NCBI GenBank assembly: GCA_031274995.1
Contig: JAISPJ010000054.1
Span: 1 to 64,000 of the forward strand
Length of the DNA stretch: 64,000 bases
Source of the DNA: Azoarcus sp.
Lineage (GTDB): Bacteria > Pseudomonadota > Gammaproteobacteria > Burkholderiales > Rhodocyclaceae
Reading direction: 5' to 3'
Shown here: in pieces, positions 51,405-64,000 of the stretch
How the letters are laid out: each line of letters starts with the position of its first letter
Numbering within the stretch: the first letter of the stretch is position 1
Notes under the pieces: model-generated
What the model was told of the DNA's origin: nothing
What the model saw: only the letters and a program-made list of their open reading frames with translations
Database searches by the model: none
Translations under genes and position numbers: made by a program

Positions 51405-53785
51405 GCTTGTTTTTTCTCCGCGATTTCCGCCAGCTTGATCCAGGTCGACACCACCGTATCCGGGTTAAGCGAGATGGTCTGGATGCCTTCCTCCATCAAC
51501 CAGGCGGCAAAATCAGCATGGTCGGACGGGCCTTGCCCACAGATGCCGATATACTTCCCGAGATTGTTAGCGGCCTGAATTGCCTTTGACATCAACAGCT
51601 TGACCGCCGGATCGCGCTCATCGAACGCTTGCGCGACCAGTCCTGAGTCGCGGTCGAGTCCCAAGGTAAGCTGCGTAAGATCGTTGGAACCGATGGAAAA
51701 CCCGTCAAAATACTGTAAAAACTGTTCTGCGAGCAGCGCATTCGATGGAATCTCGCACATCATGATAAGTTTGAGTTCGTTCTCGCCACGCTTGAGCCCG
51801 TGTTCAGCGAGAAGACCCACGACTCTTTGTGCCTCTTGAAGATTGCGCACAAAGGGAATCATGATCTGCACGTTGGTCAGGCCGATCTCGTTTCTCACTT
51901 TGCGCATGGCGGCGCATTCCAGTTCGAAGCAATCCCGGAAACTGCTGGCAATGTAGCGCGACGCGCCACGGAAGCCGAGCATCGGATTTTCTTCTTCCGG
52001 CTCGTAGAGGTGTCCGCCCAAGAGTTTGCGATATTCGTTCGACTTGAAGTCGGACATGCGCACGATTACCGGCTTGGGATAGAACGCGGCGGCGATGGTC
52101 GCCACGCCCTCGGTCAGCTTGTCGATGAAGAACTGGCGAGGGTTGGCGTAGCCGCGCGCCTTCAGCAAAATTTCTTCGCGCAGGGAAGCCGGGGCCTGGT
52201 CGATTTCGAGAATCGCCTTGGGATGGACTCCGATCATGTTGTTGATGACGAACTCCAGCCGCGCCAGCCCCACGCCCGAGTTGGGGATCTGCGCGAACTC
52301 GAAAGCGAGTTCGGGGTTGCCCACGTTCATCATGATCTTGAGCGGCAGCCTGGGCAGGTTGCCCATGTCGGTAATGGAGACCTCAAACTCCAGTTTGCCC
52401 CGATACACGAAGCCGGTATCTCCCTCGGCGCAGGAAACGGTTGCCTCATCCCCTTCGGACAGCATGCCGGTTGCGTTACCGCAGCCGACGATAGCGGGAA
52501 TGCCCAGCTCTCGCGCGATGATCGCGGCATGGCAGGTACGGCCGCCGCGATTGGTGACAATGGCGCTGGCACGCTTCATCACCGGTTCCCAGTTGGGGTC
52601 CGTCATATCCGTGACGAGCACGTCGCCCGCCAGCACGCGATTCATTTCGGAAGCGTCCGACACGATACGCACCGTACCCACGCCGATTTTCTGGCCGATG
52701 GCACGGCCATGGGTAATCGGTTCGCCACCGGATTCCTTGAGGCGATATTTCTCCATCACCAGGCCGGAACCCTGGCTCTTTACCGTTTCAGGCCGCGCCT
52801 GGAGAATGTAAAGTTTGCCATCCTCGCCATCCTTGCCCCACTCGATATCCATCGGACGGCCATAGTGCTTTTCGATGATGACCGCGTAGCGCGCCAATTC
52901 CAGCACGTCCTCGTCGGTGATGGCGAACCGGTTGCGGTCGGCCTCGGGTACATCCACAGTGCACACGGACTCGCCCGCCTCGCGCCTGTCGGAAAAAACC
53001 ATCTTGATGAGTTTGGAACCGAGGTTGCGCCGCACCACAGCCGAACGCCCCTGAGCAAGCGTCGGCTTGTGCACGTAGAACTCGTCAGGATTCACCGCGC
53101 CCTGCACCACGGTTTCACCCAATCCATAAGAAGCGGTCACGAACACCACTTCCTTGAAGCCGGATTCCGTATCGAGCGAGAACACCACCCCCGAAGCGCC
53201 GGTACCGGAGCGCACCATGCGCTGCACGCCCGCCGACAGCGCCACGTCGCTGTGCGCAAAACCCTTGTGCACACGGTAGGCAATGGCACGGTCGTTGTAG
53301 AGCGAAGCGAACACCTCCTTGATCGCGTGCAGGATATTGTCGTAGCCGTGGATATTGAGGAAGGATTCCTGTTGCCCGGCAAACGAAGCATCCGGCAAAT
53401 CCTCGGCTGTCGCGGAAGAACGCACCGCGAAGCTGCCTCCATCCCCGCCTGCGGCGATCTTCTCGTAGGCCGATTTGATCCCGGCTTCCAACCGGGACGG
53501 AAACGGCGTATCGACGATCCACCGGCGGATTTGCGCACCCGTGCTGGCCAGCGCATCGACATCGTCGATATCGAGCGTATCGAGCGCGGCGTCGATGCGC
53601 CTGGACAACCCCCCGTGCGCCAGGAACTCGCGGTAAGCTTCGGAGGTCGTGGCAAAACCGTCCGGTACGCGTACACTCTTCGACGATAGCTGGTTGATCA
53701 TTTCGCCGAGCGAGGCGTTCTTTCCTCCAACCTTATCGACATCGGACATACGCAGTTCAGTAAATGGAATGACGTAACAAGACAT
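51401..53785 (-). CDS. ppsA: Phosphoenolpyruvate synthase PpsA
   Basis: Makes PEP from pyruvate, ATP and water for gluconeogenesis. The 794-residue enzyme has an ATP-grasp domain (about 1-340) with [12 protein letters not shown] and [20 protein letters not shown], the phosphohistidine swivel domain with the catalytic His in [17 protein letters not shown] near residue 418, and a PEP/pyruvate barrel with [19 protein letters not shown] and the active Cys in [10 protein letters not shown] near residue 747. It is divergent from ppsR, which modifies the swivel-domain Thr (T in GGRTCH). Confidence 0.97.
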   Translation of the reverse strand: MSCYVIPFTELRMSDVDKVGGKNASLGEMINQLSSKSVRVPDGFATTSEAYREFLAHGGLSRRIDAALDTLDIDDVDALASTGAQIRRWIVDTPFPSRLEAGIKSAYEKIAAGGDGGSFAVRSSATAEDLPDASFAGQQESFLNIHGYDNILHAIKEVFASLYNDRAIAYRVHKGFAHSDVALSAGVQRMVRSGTGASGVVFSLDTESGFKEVVFVTASYGLGETVVQGAVNPDEFYVHKPTLAQGRSAVVRRNLGSKLIKMVFSDRREAGESVCTVDVPEADRNRFAITDEDVLELARYAVIIEKHYGRPMDIEWGKDGEDGKLYILQARPETVKSQGSGLVMEKYRLKESGGEPITHGRAIGQKIGVGTVRIVSDASEMNRVLAGDVLVTDMTDPNWEPVMKRASAIVTNRGGRTCHAAIIARELGIPAIVGCGNATGMLSEGDEATVSCAEGDTGFVYRGKLEFEVSITDMGNLPRLPLKIMMNVGNPELAFEFAQIPNSGVGLARLEFVINNMIGVHPKAILEIDQAPASLREEILLKARGYANPRQFFIDKLTEGVATIAAAFYPKPVIVRMSDFKSNEYRKLLGGHLYEPEEENPMLGFRGASRYIASSFRDCFELECAAMRKVRNEIGLTNVQIMIPFVRNLQEAQRVVGLLAEHGLKRGENELKLIMMCEIPSNALLAEQFLQYFDGFSIGSNDLTQLTLGLDRDSGLVAQAFDERDPAVKLLMSKAIQAANNLGKYIGICGQGPSDHADFAAWLMEEGIQTISLNPDTVVSTWIKLAEIAEKKQA

Positions 53786-53877
53786 GACAGCTTCCAGAAT
53801 CCGCTGAAAATAAGGAAAACGGGTATTCTACGTAAAACACTTTCTTTGCGCACGGCAGGGTTTGCCCCAATGTGCTT

Positions 53878-53891
53878 GTTTCACGTTTCAC
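53878..53891. repeat. Tandem GTTTCAC heptamer in the ppsA/ppsR intergenic region
   Basis: GTTTCAC at 53878-53884 and 53885-53891, directly adjacent, 38 bp before the ppsR ATG. On the minus strand they read as two TGAAAC half-sites; could be an operator for a gluconeogenic regulator. Confidence 0.4.
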
Positions 53892-53928
53892 CCCTTCTTC
53901 ACTACCCGCAACCTCACGAGTGCAACCT

Positions 53929-54765
53929 ATGAGCAACCGTCTATTCCGTACGGTGTTTTTCGTCTCCGACAGTACCGGCATTACCGCCGAAACATTCGGC
54001 CACAGCCTGCTGGCGCAGTTCCCCGACGCCCGTTTCCAGCAGGTGCGCGTGCCGTTCGTCGATGATGTCCCCAAGGCGCAGGATTGCGCCCGGCGGATAC
54101 GGGAAGTTGCGCTGGAAACGGGGCTGCGCCCTATTGTATTCAGCAGCCTGGTTAACGCAGAATCGGTCGCCGTACTGCGCGAAGCACATAACAGTGCCCT
54201 GTTTCTCGACCTCTTCGAGCGATTCATTGAACCGCTCGAAAACGAACTCGGGCTGCGTTCCACGCACACCGTTGGCCGCTTCCACGGTGTTGCCGAAAGC
54301 ACCGATTACAAAAACCGGATGGAAGCCATCAATTTTGCGATGACACACGACGACGGCGTTTCCAGTGCCGACGAGCTGCGCAATGCCGACGTTATCCTCG
54401 TAGGCGTGTCACGCTCCGGTAAAACGCCGACCAGCCTCTACCTGGCGATGCAATTCGGCGTCAAAGCCGCCAACTACCCGCTCATTCCCGAAGATTTCGA
54501 GCGCAACAAACTACCGGGAGAACTGCACGAATTTCGCGCCAAGCTCTTTGGCCTGACCATTTCCCCGGACCGGCTTTCGCTCATCCGGCAAGAACGACGG
54601 CCCAATAGCCATTATGCCAGCCTGGAAAATTGCCGCTACGAGATCGATTCCGCGCAAAAGCTGATGCGGCTTGAAAACATCCGCTGGCTGGACTCCACCA
54701 CGAAGTCCATCGAGGAAATCTCTGCCACCATTATGCAAACAGTACAAATCGGCACGGAATTTTGA
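53929..54765 (+). CDS. ppsR: PEP synthase regulatory protein PpsR (kinase/pyrophosphorylase, DUF299)
   Basis: Bifunctional enzyme that inactivates PpsA with ADP as phosphate donor and reactivates it with inorganic phosphate. The 278-residue protein has VFFVSDSTGITAETFGHSLLAQFP, GRFHGVAESTDYKNRMEAINFAMTHDDG, the P-loop GVSRSGKTPTSLYLA near residue 158 and the C-terminal LENCRYEIDSAQKLMR. The ATG at 53929 begins the conserved region; the open frame upstream lacks family character. Head-to-head with ppsA. Confidence 0.96.
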   Translation: MSNRLFRTVFFVSDSTGITAETFGHSLLAQFPDARFQQVRVPFVDDVPKAQDCARRIREVALETGLRPIVFSSLVNAESVAVLREAHNSALFLDLFERFIEPLENELGLRSTHTVGRFHGVAESTDYKNRMEAINFAMTHDDGVSSADELRNADVILVGVSRSGKTPTSLYLAMQFGVKAANYPLIPEDFERNKLPGELHEFRAKLFGLTISPDRLSLIRQERRPNSHYASLENCRYEIDSAQKLMRLENIRWLDSTTKSIEEISATIMQTVQIGTEF

Positions 54766-54820
54766 ACCGCCTGCCGCGCCAAAAGCTACAATAGTGTAAT
54801 TTTTCCGAATGGTGCCTAAC

Positions 54821-55990
54821 ATGAAAAGACCGCGCAGCAAACGTCGGGGCGGTATTGGCCGCCATGCCGAAGAGCTTTTGTGGCTGGCTGGTGGTCTGGC
54901 CGAGTCCTGCTGTCAAGTCGAAGATCGCTTCTGGGAAAAACGCCTCGCGTCAGCCATCGACACAACGCTGGCCCATGACGATGAAGACACGCTCGATACC
55001 GCGCTCGACCAAGCATTCAACCGTAGCGGCTCGGTTTACGACGAACTGGCCGACGCCATCGAGTCGCGCACAGAATCCCCTGTCATCCTCGGCAACGAAC
55101 ACGATATCGTCTTCATCGCCGCTCCGGTGCTGGTCTGGTCGCGCTTCCGCATCCCTGCGCGTACCCTGCCTGCCGCCACGCTGGCTAACCTGCGCGTGCA
55201 TCTGCTCGCCCACATCCTTGCCCAAAACGCCCGCCTGGCTATGGCGGATTTCCTGTTCAGTCCAGATCAACTCCCGCAAGGTTATTGCGACACCGCAAAC
55301 TTTGCCGCACGCCTGGGCCGCGCCGCGCTCGAAGGTGAGGATTTGCACATCGACACCGGCGGCATGCCGGAAACCACGCAGTTCCTCTCCGACACCCGTT
55401 ACATCCTGGCGGCGGTCGTCGTACCGCGCGGCCATGCCGCCTTCCGCTGGCAGGAATCCGACGGCAACCGCGCAGAGGCGCTGGCGCAATGGCGCGGCCA
55501 GGGAGGAGACTGCCTCACCCCGCTCCTGCCCGGTTGTGCGCTTGAAGTCGTGCTGCCTGAATCCTACTTTGCCGCTTGCCGCTCCGCCGACAAACTCAGC
55601 CGCGCATACTCCGTGCGCGCCTCGGTTGCCTTTCTCGCCACCTCGCTCGACGTGCCTGTCATCAATCTGCGCGCGGTCATTGCGCCTTTCTGGGACGAAC
55701 AGATCGAAGAATACCGGATCGGCTTTACCCTCTCCAACAACGATAGCGTCGTACACGGCGTGGTCTGGCCGCTCCTGGGAATGGAAAACGAAGCCGTCGA
55801 CGTACCCGCTGAAATCGAAAGCGTACTGCGCGAATGCGGCGTCGGCGTCGTGAAAACGCTCGAACACCGTTTTCCGCTCGAATTCTGCGACGATTGCGGT
55901 GTGCCGCTCTATCCCTCGCCCGAGGGTGAAATCGTCCACGCTGAAATGCCCGAGGCCGAAGCCGAGCAGATACCGCGTCATCTGCATTGA
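54821..55990 (+). CDS. DUF2863 family protein
   Basis: 389 residues, function unknown; the family is, as far as I know, largely betaproteobacterial. [32 protein letters not shown] starts it, and [24 protein letters not shown] near the end contains a CxxC pair that could bind a metal. No membrane segment or signal is visible, so it is probably cytosolic. The ATG at 54821 is the first one after the ppsR terminator gap. Its TGA stop overlaps the mutS ATG by one base (TGATG), coupling the two. Confidence 0.85.
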   Translation: MKRPRSKRRGGIGRHAEELLWLAGGLAESCCQVEDRFWEKRLASAIDTTLAHDDEDTLDTALDQAFNRSGSVYDELADAIESRTESPVILGNEHDIVFIAAPVLVWSRFRIPARTLPAATLANLRVHLLAHILAQNARLAMADFLFSPDQLPQGYCDTANFAARLGRAALEGEDLHIDTGGMPETTQFLSDTRYILAAVVVPRGHAAFRWQESDGNRAEALAQWRGQGGDCLTPLLPGCALEVVLPESYFAACRSADKLSRAYSVRASVAFLATSLDVPVINLRAVIAPFWDEQIEEYRIGFTLSNNDSVVHGVVWPLLGMENEAVDVPAEIESVLRECGVGVVKTLEHRFPLEFCDDCGVPLYPSPEGEIVHAEMPEAEAEQIPRHLH

Positions 55991-58596
55991 TGCAACCAAC
56001 CATTGCCACGGAGCGCGAACACGACGCCCACACTCCCGTGATGCGGCAATACCTGCGCCTCAAGGCGCAGCACCCAGGCACGCTGCTTTTCTATCGCATG
56101 GGCGACTTCTACGAGTTGTTCTTTGACGATGCCGAAAAAGCCGCGCGCCTGCTCGATATCACCTTGACCACACGAGGAAAGTCCGCCGGGCAAGCCATCA
56201 AAATGGCGGGCGTCCCCTTCCATGCCGTCGAACAATACTTAACCAAGCTGGTCAAGCTCGGCGAATCAGTCGTCATCGCCGAACAAGTCGGTGAGCCGGG
56301 CGCAAACAAAGGGCCGATGGAACGTGCCGTGAGCCGCATCGTCACTCCCGGCACGGTCACCGACGCGGCTCTGCTTGACGAACGCAGGGACTCACTGCTG
56401 CTCGCGCTCAACATACACCGCGGCGTGCTCGGGCTGGCCTGGCTCAACCTCGCCAATGGCGACCTGCGGCTGGCTGAAGTGCCACCCGATTCCCTCGCCT
56501 CGCAGTTCGAGCGCCTGACCCCGGCGGAAGTGCTCATGCCTGACAGCCTTGCACTGCCGCAGACCGACTCCCTTACCCCGGCATTGCGCCGACTGGCAGA
56601 CTGGCAATTCGACCCCGAAACCGCCGCTCAACTGCTGGCCGAACATTTCGGCGTCCGTGACCTCTCCGGGTTCGACACCACCGGACTGACGGTGGCCATC
56701 GGCGCGGCAGGCGCACTGCACGATTACGCCCACAGCACACAACGCCAGAACCTTGCGCACGTCACCCGGCTCATCGTTGAGCGCGACTCCGAGTTCCTGC
56801 GCATGGATGCCGCCACACGGCGCAATCTCGAACTCACCGAAACCCTGCGCGGAGAACGCGCCCCCACCTTGTTGTCGCTGCTCGACACCTGCGTCACCGG
56901 CATGGGCAGCCGTTGGCTGCGTCATGCCATACACCACCCACTGCGCGCCCCTGCCATTCCCTCCGCACGTCACCGCGCCATCGCCGCATTGCTCCAGGAA
57001 GGCGACAACAACACCAACGGCCATCCCCGCGCCGACACGGCAAGACGCACCCTTGCGGGAGTTGCCGACATTGAACGCATCACCGCACGCATCGCCCTCA
57101 AAAACGCCCGCCCGCGTGACCTCTCCGCGCTGCGTGAGAGTCTTGCACGCTTGCCCGAACTGCTCCCCGTGCTGGCGGATTCATCGAGTGATCTGCTCGA
57201 ACAACTCGTCGCCGACCTCAAACTGCCCCCCGCGCCGCACGCACTGCTCATCCGCGCCATTGCACCAGAGCCCGCGGCGCTCGTGCGCGACGGCGGCGTT
57301 ATCGCCATCGGATACGATGCCGAACTCGACGAATTGCGTGATATCCAGACCCATTGCGGCGACTTTCTCATCCGCCTGGAAGAGCGAGAACGCGAACGCA
57401 CCGGCATTACCAGCCTTAAAGTCGAATACAACAAAGTCCACGGCTTCTACATCGAAGTCAGCCACGCCAACACAGCGAAAGTTCCCGCCGACTACCGCCG
57501 CCGCCAAACCCTGAAAAATGCCGAACGCTACATCACGCCAGAACTCAAGGCATTCGAAGATAAAGCCCTGTCAGCCCAGGAGCGGGCGCTTGTGCGCGAA
57601 AAAACGCTCTTCGAGTCCGTGCTCGACGAACTCGCCCCCTTCATTGCCGCCTTCCAGCACGCCGCGCGGGCCATTGCCACGCTCGACGCCCTCACGGCCC
57701 TCGCCGAAGCCGCGCGTTGCAACGGCTACGTAGCCCCTGTGTTCACCCCCCAACCGGGCCTCCATATCACCGGAGGCCGCCACCCCGTCGTGGAACGCCA
57801 GGTTGAGCATTTTATTCACAACGATGCCCACCTTGCCCCCGCGCGTCGCATGCTCCTCATCACCGGCCCGAACATGGGCGGCAAATCCACCTACATGCGG
57901 CAAGTGGCGCTCATCGCCCTCATGGCGCACATCGGCAGCTTCGTCCCCGCCGAACAAGCCCAACTCGGCCCATTGGATGCCATCTACACCCGCATCGGCG
58001 CTTCTGACGATCTCGCCTCGGGCCGATCCACCTTCATGGTCGAAATGACCGAAGCCGCCGTCATCTTGCACGGCGCAACCGAACACAGCCTCGTATTGAT
58101 GGACGAAATAGGGCGGGGGACATCGACCTTTGACGGCCTTGCCCTCGCTTTTGCCATTGCCCGTCACCTGCTGGAAAAAAATCTTGGCCTCAGCCTCTTC
58201 GCCACTCACTACTTCGAATTGACCCGCCTCAATGCCGAGCATCCCGAATGTGCCAACGTCCATCTCGACGCTGTCAAGCACGGGCACAACATCGTATTCC
58301 TGCACGCCCTTGAAGACGGTCCGGCAAGCCAGAGCTACGGCATAGAAGTTGCCGCGCTGGCGGGCATCCCGGCCACCGTCATCCGCGAAGCGCGTCGACG
58401 GCTTCGCACCCTGGAAAACCGCGCCATCGACGCGGGGCCGCAAGCCGATCTGTTCCTGGCCGCCGTGCCGCCGGAAACAGAAATCATCACGCCCCCTCAC
58501 CCGATCCTGTCCGAACTCGCGGCCATTGACCCTGACAAGCTCTCGCCGCGCGAAGCGTTGGAAAAGCTCTACGAGCTTAAAAAATCGCTTGGTTGA
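55990..58596 (+). CDS. mutS: DNA mismatch repair protein MutS
   Basis: Recognises mismatches and starts repair with MutL. The 868-residue protein has the mismatch-contacting [11 protein letters not shown] in the N-terminal domain (about residue 36), connector, core and clamp domains, the Walker [14 protein letters not shown] near residue 627, SRFMVEM-type signature (locally [13 protein letters not shown]), the [14 protein letters not shown]alker B and the FATHYFELT His, plus a short C-terminal tetramerisation tail. The ATG overlaps the DUF2863 stop (TGATG). tRNA-Lys follows after 64 bp. Confidence 0.97.
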   Translation: MQPTIATEREHDAHTPVMRQYLRLKAQHPGTLLFYRMGDFYELFFDDAEKAARLLDITLTTRGKSAGQAIKMAGVPFHAVEQYLTKLVKLGESVVIAEQVGEPGANKGPMERAVSRIVTPGTVTDAALLDERRDSLLLALNIHRGVLGLAWLNLANGDLRLAEVPPDSLASQFERLTPAEVLMPDSLALPQTDSLTPALRRLADWQFDPETAAQLLAEHFGVRDLSGFDTTGLTVAIGAAGALHDYAHSTQRQNLAHVTRLIVERDSEFLRMDAATRRNLELTETLRGERAPTLLSLLDTCVTGMGSRWLRHAIHHPLRAPAIPSARHRAIAALLQEGDNNTNGHPRADTARRTLAGVADIERITARIALKNARPRDLSALRESLARLPELLPVLADSSSDLLEQLVADLKLPPAPHALLIRAIAPEPAALVRDGGVIAIGYDAELDELRDIQTHCGDFLIRLEERERERTGITSLKVEYNKVHGFYIEVSHANTAKVPADYRRRQTLKNAERYITPELKAFEDKALSAQERALVREKTLFESVLDELAPFIAAFQHAARAIATLDALTALAEAARCNGYVAPVFTPQPGLHITGGRHPVVERQVEHFIHNDAHLAPARRMLLITGPNMGGKSTYMRQVALIALMAHIGSFVPAEQAQLGPLDAIYTRIGASDDLASGRSTFMVEMTEAAVILHGATEHSLVLMDEIGRGTSTFDGLALAFAIARHLLEKNLGLSLFATHYFELTRLNAEHPECANVHLDAVKHGHNIVFLHALEDGPASQSYGIEVAALAGIPATVIREARRRLRTLENRAIDAGPQADLFLAAVPPETEIITPPHPILSELAAIDPDKLSPREALEKLYELKKSLG

Positions 58597-58660
58597 TATA
58601 GCCGCCTGTCACACTCACCTTGACCTCCGCACCGTGCGCCACTAACATCACCAACTTTCC

Positions 58661-58736
58661 GGGTCGTTAGCTCAGTTGGTAGAGCAGCGGACTTTTAATC
58701 CGTTGGTCGCAGGTTCGAATCCTGCACGGCCTACCA
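58661..58736 (+). tRNA. tRNA-Lys (anticodon TTT)
   Basis: 76 nt including encoded CCA. Acceptor GGGTCGT pairs with ACGGCCT; D arm GCTC-AGTTGGTA-GAGC; anticodon stem GCGGA/TCCGT with loop CTTTTAA; T arm GCAGG-TTCGAAT-CCTGC. The anticodon TTT reads AAA and AAG. Confidence 0.98.
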
Positions 58737-58737
58737 A

Positions 58738-58777
58738 GGAAACCAAAGAATTACGTAAACGTAACTCTTTTGGTTCC
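58738..58777. terminator. Imperfect long stem-loop between tRNA-Lys and rpoC
   Basis: GGAAACCAAAGAATTACG (58738-58755), short loop, CGTAACTCTTTTGGTTCC (58760-58777), with three mismatches in 18. It may end both tRNA-Lys and rpoC transcripts; no clean U-tract on either side. Confidence 0.5.
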
Positions 58778-58794
58778 CCTGCCGCACTATGGCA

Positions 58795-61700
58795 CTACAA
58801 CCCTTCCGGCTGCGGTGGCGCTTCTCCTTCGCCTCCGATGGTCTCTTCTTCCGCCGGGGGCCAGGCATGCGGCGCACCGGCCAAGTCCTCCCCGGCAACT
58901 TGCGCCTTCCGGCTGCGGTGGTATGCGAGGCCCGTACCCGCCGGAATGAGACGGCCAACGATGACGTTTTCCTTCAGGCCGCGCAATTCGTCGCGCTTGC
59001 CCATGATCGCGGCTTCGGTCAGCACGCGGGTGGTCTCCTGGAAGGAGGCCGCCGAGATGAAGGAGTCGGTCGATAGCGATGCCTTGGTGATGCCGAGCAA
59101 GATGTTTTCATAACGCGCGGTCAGCTTGCCTGCGGCTTCGAGACGCTCGTTTTCGTCCAGGACTTCGGAACGCTCGACCTGTTCCTCGCGGATGAATTTT
59201 GATTCGCCCGGATCAGTGATGACGACCCGGCGCAACATCTGGCGCACGATCACTTCAATGTGCTTGTCGTTGATCTTCACGCCCTGCAGGCGGTAGACGT
59301 CTTGCACTTCGTCAATGATGTAACGCGCCAGTTCGGTGACGCCTTGCAAGCGCAGGATGTCGTGCGGGTCAGCCGGGCCGTCGACGATCATCTCGCCTTT
59401 GTTGACGACCTGCCCTTCATGCACCATCAGATGCTTGTCCTTTGAGATCAGGAATTCGTGCGGGGTACCGTCCGGTTCGGTGATGACGAGGCGTTGCTTG
59501 CCCTTGGTGTCCTTGCCGAAGGAGACGGTTCCGGTGTACTCGGCCAGCATGCCGGCATCCTTGGGCGCACGTGCTTCGAACAGTTCCGCCACGCGCGGCA
59601 GGCCGCCCGTGATGTCGCGCGTCTTGGCCGATTCCTGGGGAATGCGGGCGAGTACGTCGCCGATGCTGACAACCTGGCCGTCCTGCACGGTGATGAGCAC
59701 GCCTGGCTGGAAGGTGATGGTGACAGCGTGGTCACTGCCCGCGATTTTCACTTCGCCTCCCTTGTCATCGACCAGCTTGACCTGCGGGCGGGCGCCTCTG
59801 CTCGTCGAGGAAGAGGAACGGCGCGGGGAGTCGATGACTACCAGCGTCGCCAGACCGGTAATTTCGTCGACCTGTTTGGCGACGGTCACGCCTTCTTCAA
59901 CGTTCTCGAATTTCACCATGCCCGAGTATTCGGTGATGATGGGCCTTGTGTGCGGGTCCCAGTTCGCCAGCTTGGCTCCGGCTTTGATTTCGGATCCATC
60001 GTCGACGAGCAGCGTCGCGCCATAGGGAATCTTGTGGTGCTCACGCTCGCGGCCATGCCGGTCAGCCACCGCTACTTCCGCTGAACGGGCAATGACCACT
60101 TTTTCGCCCTTGGTGTTGGAGACGTAGCGCATGTTGCCCGCGAAGCGGACGATGCCCTCGGTCTTGGCCTCGACTCCGGTCGCTGCCGCCGCTCTCGATG
60201 CCGCGCCACCGACGTGGAACGTTCTCATGGTGAGCTGCGTGCCGGGTTCGCCAATCGACTGCGCGGCAATAACACCAACCGCTTCGCCGGAGTTGACCAC
60301 GTGGCCGCGGCCAAGGTCGCGCCCGTAGCACTTGACGCACAAGCCGTAGCGGGTTTCGCAGGTGAGGGGGGTGCGTACTTTGACTTCGTCGACTCCGGCC
60401 TGGTCGATGAGCGATACCGCCTCTTCATCGAGCAGGGCGCCAGCGTCGACCACGGTTTCGCGGGTTTCGGGATTAACGATATCTTCGGCGCAGACGCGGC
60501 CAAGGATACGGTCACGCAACGGTTCGATGACTTCGCCGCCCTCGGTCAGGGCCTTCATGCTGAAGCCGTTTCGGGTTCCACAGTCATCTTCGATGACCAC
60601 CAGATCCTGGGTCACGTCGACCAACCGGCGGGTGAGGTAGCCGGAGTTCGCGGTTTTCAGCGCGGTATCCGCCAAACCCTTGCGCGCGCCGTGGGTGGAG
60701 ATGAAGTACTGGAGTACGTTCAGCCCTTCGCGGAAGTTGGTGGTAATCGGCGTTTCGATGATGGATCCGTCCGGCTTGGCCATCAGGCCGCGCATCCCGG
60801 CAAGCTGGCGAATCTGGGCGGCGGAACCGCGTGCGCCCGAGTCGGCCATCATGTAGATGGAGTTGAAGGCTTCCTGTTTGACCTTGTTGCCTTCGCGGTC
60901 GATGACTTCTTCCTGGCCGAGTTGCTCCATCATGGCCTTGGCGACCTGGTCGCCGCAGCGGCCCCAGATGTCGACGACCTTGTTGTAGCGTTCGCCCTGG
61001 GTGACGAGGCCATTGGCGTACTGCCGCTCGATTTCGCCCACTTCGCTTTCGGCGGTGCTGATGAGTTCTTTCTTTTTCTGCGGAACCAGCATGTCTTTGG
61101 CCGCGATTGAAATCCCGCCACGGGTGGCGAGACGGTAGCCGGATTGCATCAGCCTGTCGGCGAAAATCACCGTGGCCTTGAGGCCGCAACGGCGGAACGA
61201 GGCGTTGATGAGCTTGGAGATTTCTTTTTTCTTCAGCGGCTTGTCGATTACGCTGAACGGCAGTCCGGCAGGCAGAATCTCGGAAAGAATGGCGCGCCCG
61301 ACAGTGGTGTCGGCACGCACGGTTTTCTCGATGCGTTCGCCGTCCGGCCCAAGGTCGACTTCCTTGATTCGGGCGGTGATTCTGGCGTGCAGGGAAACCT
61401 GTCCCGATTCGTAGGCGCGTTTGATTTCGCTCACGTCGGAAAACAGCATGCCTTCACCCGGCGCATTGATCGCGGCGCGGGTAGCGTAGTACAGCCCGAG
61501 CACGATGTCCTGTGAGGGGACAATGATCGGTTCGCCGTTGGCGGGGGAAAGCACGTTGTTGGAGGCCAGCATCAGGGTGCGGGCTTCCATTTGCGCTTCG
61601 AGCGACAGCGGGACGTGGACGGCCATCTGGTCGCCGTCGAAGTCGGCATTGAATGCAACGCAGACGAGCGGATGCAGTTGGATGGCCTTGCCCTCGATCA

Positions 61701-63027
61701 AAACCGGCTCAAACGCCTGAATGCCCAGACGGTGCAGGGTCGGAGCGCGGTTGAGCAAGACCGGGTGTTCGCGGATGACTTCTTCCAGGATATCCCACAC
61801 GATGGGTTCCTGCATTTCCACCATCTTCTTGGCCTGTTTGATGGTGGTGGCCAGTCCCATCAGTTCGAGCTTGTTGAAGATGAAGGGCTTGAAGAGTTCG
61901 AGCGCCATCAGTTTGGGCAAACCGCACTGGAAGAGTTTGAGTTGCGGACCGACGGTAATCACGGAGCGACCAGAGTAGTCGACACGCTTGCCGAGCAGGT
62001 TTTGCCGGAAACGGCCTCCCTTACCCTTAATCATGTCGGCGAGCGACTTGAGCGGGCGCTTGTTGGCACCGGTCATCGCCTTGCCGCGCCGCCCGTTGTC
62101 GAGCAGCGAATCGACCGACTCCTGGAGCATGCGCTTTTCGTTGCGCACGATGATGTCGGGCGCTTTGAGTTCCAGCAGGCGGCGCAGCCGGTTGTTGCGG
62201 TTGATGACCCGGCGGTAGAGATCGTTGAGGTCGGACGTGGCGAAACGCCCGCCATCGAGCGGGACCAGCGGGCGCAAATCGGGCGGCAGCACCGGCAGCA
62301 CTTCGAGAATCATCCACTCGGGCTTGATCCCGGATTGCTGGAAGGCTTCGAGCACTTTGAGGCGCTTGGAAAATTTCTTGATCTTGGCCTCGGAACCGGT
62401 GGTGTCGAGCTCGGCGCGCAGTCTTTCGATTTCGAGATTGATGTCGAGCGTGCGCAGCAGTTCGCGGATGCCTTCCGCGCCCATCGTCGCGTCGAATTCG
62501 TCGCCGTATTCTTCGACCTTGGCGAGGTAGTCGTCCTCGACAAGCAACTGGCCGCGCGTGAGCTTGGTCATGCCTGGCTCGACAACGACATAGGCTTCAA
62601 AGTACAGCACCCGTTCGATGTCGCGCAGGGTCATGTCCAGCACCATGCCGAGGCGGCTCGGCAGGGACTTCAGGAACCAGATATGGGCAACCGGGCTGGC
62701 AAGTTCGATGTGTCCCATGCGCTCGCGGCGCACTTTGGATTGTGTGACTTCGACGCCGCACTTTTCGCAGATCACGCCGCGATGCTTGAGGCGCTTGTAC
62801 TTGCCGCACAGGCATTCGTAATCCTTGACGGGGCCGAAAATCTTGGCGCAGAACAGGCCGTCGCGTTCGGGTTTGAAGGTACGGTAGTTGATGGTTTCGG
62901 GTTTTTTTACTTCACCGTATGACCACGAGCGGATTTTGTCGGGTGAAGCCAGGCCGATGGTAATGGCTTCGAATTCCTCCTCATTAGGGAGGGTTTGCTT
63001 GAACAGGTCAGCAAGCAGGCTTTTCAT
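58795..63027 (-). CDS. rpoC: DNA-directed RNA polymerase subunit beta' RpoC
   Basis: Largest RNA polymerase subunit, 1410 aa. The N-terminal zinc site is [19 protein letters not shown] (about residues 72-90). The catalytic Mg-binding [12 protein letters not shown] is near residue 460. The second zinc site [17 protein letters not shown] is near residue 890, and the trigger-loop/bridge-helix area contains the conserved [25 protein letters not shown] text. The length and end are those of proteobacterial RpoC. It follows rpoB by 42 bp on the same strand. No insertion or intein is seen. Confidence 0.99.
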   Translation of the reverse strand: MKSLLADLFKQTLPNEEEFEAITIGLASPDKIRSWSYGEVKKPETINYRTFKPERDGLFCAKIFGPVKDYECLCGKYKRLKHRGVICEKCGVEVTQSKVRRERMGHIELASPVAHIWFLKSLPSRLGMVLDMTLRDIERVLYFEAYVVVEPGMTKLTRGQLLVEDDYLAKVEEYGDEFDATMGAEGIRELLRTLDINLEIERLRAELDTTGSEAKIKKFSKRLKVLEAFQQSGIKPEWMILEVLPVLPPDLRPLVPLDGGRFATSDLNDLYRRVINRNNRLRRLLELKAPDIIVRNEKRMLQESVDSLLDNGRRGKAMTGANKRPLKSLADMIKGKGGRFRQNLLGKRVDYSGRSVITVGPQLKLFQCGLPKLMALELFKPFIFNKLELMGLATTIKQAKKMVEMQEPIVWDILEEVIREHPVLLNRAPTLHRLGIQAFEPVLIEGKAIQLHPLVCVAFNADFDGDQMAVHVPLSLEAQMEARTLMLASNNVLSPANGEPIIVPSQDIVLGLYYATRAAINAPGEGMLFSDVSEIKRAYESGQVSLHARITARIKEVDLGPDGERIEKTVRADTTVGRAILSEILPAGLPFSVIDKPLKKKEISKLINASFRRCGLKATVIFADRLMQSGYRLATRGGISIAAKDMLVPQKKKELISTAESEVGEIERQYANGLVTQGERYNKVVDIWGRCGDQVAKAMMEQLGQEEVIDREGNKVKQEAFNSIYMMADSGARGSAAQIRQLAGMRGLMAKPDGSIIETPITTNFREGLNVLQYFISTHGARKGLADTALKTANSGYLTRRLVDVTQDLVVIEDDCGTRNGFSMKALTEGGEVIEPLRDRILGRVCAEDIVNPETRETVVDAGALLDEEAVSLIDQAGVDEVKVRTPLTCETRYGLCVKCYGRDLGRGHVVNSGEAVGVIAAQSIGEPGTQLTMRTFHVGGAASRAAAATGVEAKTEGIVRFAGNMRYVSNTKGEKVVIARSAEVAVADRHGREREHHKIPYGATLLVDDGSEIKAGAKLANWDPHTRPIITEYSGMVKFENVEEGVTVAKQVDEITGLATLVVIDSPRRSSSSTSRGARPQVKLVDDKGGEVKIAGSDHAVTITFQPGVLITVQDGQVVSIGDVLARIPQESAKTRDITGGLPRVAELFEARAPKDAGMLAEYTGTVSFGKDTKGKQRLVITEPDGTPHEFLISKDKHLMVHEGQVVNKGEMIVDGPADPHDILRLQGVTELARYIIDEVQDVYRLQGVKINDKHIEVIVRQMLRRVVITDPGESKFIREEQVERSEVLDENERLEAAGKLTARYENILLGITKASLSTDSFISAASFQETTRVLTEAAIMGKRDELRGLKENVIVGRLIPAGTGLAYHRSRKAQVAGEDLAGAPHAWPPAEEETIGGEGEAPPQPEGL

Positions 63028-63069
63028 GTATTACTCCATCCAGAACATGCGTTAAGCGATGTCGTCGGT

Positions 63070-64000
<931 letters not shown>

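Noticed and set aside
61591..62922. Long open frame on the plus strand, opposite rpoC
   Set aside because: Antisense to the highly conserved beta' coding sequence, with no recognisable protein features.

Overview
The window is 64 kb of a compact, GC-rich bacterial chromosome carrying almost only core genes. The gene set points to a betaproteobacterium: ZapA followed by a 6S RNA-like locus, a DUF2863 gene coupled to mutS, a linked aat-bpt tRNA-protein transferase pair, a PpsA/PpsR divergon and smc-zipA-ligA. A Rhodocyclales- or Nitrosomonadales-like lineage would fit, but the genus cannot be told from the sequence alone. There is no phage, insertion sequence, CRISPR array or plasmid gene.

Layout. 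1-12.7 kb: clpB (3' end cut by the window edge) with a good sigma-32-type promoter, a three-gene minor pilin operon pilV-pilW-pilX, an AspC/TyrB aminotransferase, uvrB, a parvulin lipoprotein, yciB, argC, ruvB and a small membrane protein. 12.8-18.4 kb: a leftward, tightly overlapping run mrp - glycosyltransferase - Mig-14-type protein - PIG-L deacetylase - glycosyltransferase. Its last four genes have the order I recall for the Pseudomonas aeruginosa LPS-core segment wapH-mig14-dnpA-ssg. 18.6-30.3 kb: an MBL-fold hydrolase, a short metG, a DUF945 gene, galU, ligA, zipA and smc; zipA/ligA and ligA/galU overlap by 4 bp.

30.3-30.9 kb is the only long gene-free stretch (638 bp). It is AT-rich and holds two perfect DnaA-box consensus 9-mers in inverted orientation, one near-match, three exact copies of a 9-mer (ATGTAACGC) and two sigma-70-like promoters. 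It lies before a small XRE-type DNA-binding protein gene. This is the most intriguing non-coding locus of the window.

31.3-37.1 kb: a radical SAM protein whose last codons form part of a terminator hairpin, hom, alaA, and ptsH-ptsI without a linked EIIA gene. 37.4-41.6 kb: DUF2802 protein, SPOR protein, FliW, a RidA protein and recG. 41.7-46.9 kb: a DOMON-like protein, a DUF1343 (NamZ-type muramidase) protein, an atypical PRPP synthetase, ilvD, a ZapB-like small coiled coil and zapA. 47-58.6 kb: 6S RNA, a TauE/SafE permease, an MBL hydrolase, an NlpC/P60 peptidase, aat-bpt, the ppsA/ppsR divergon, a DUF2863 protein and mutS. 58.7-64 kb: tRNA-Lys(TTT), then rpoC and the 3' part of rpoB on the minus strand.

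Functionally the window mixes genome maintenance (uvrB, ruvB, ligA, smc, recG, mutS), division (zipA, zapA, ZapB-like, yciB), envelope building (galU, LPS-core cluster, NamZ, NlpC/P60), proteostasis (clpB, N-degron transferases), carbon control (PTS, PpsA/PpsR) and amino-acid synthesis (argC, hom, alaA, ilvD).
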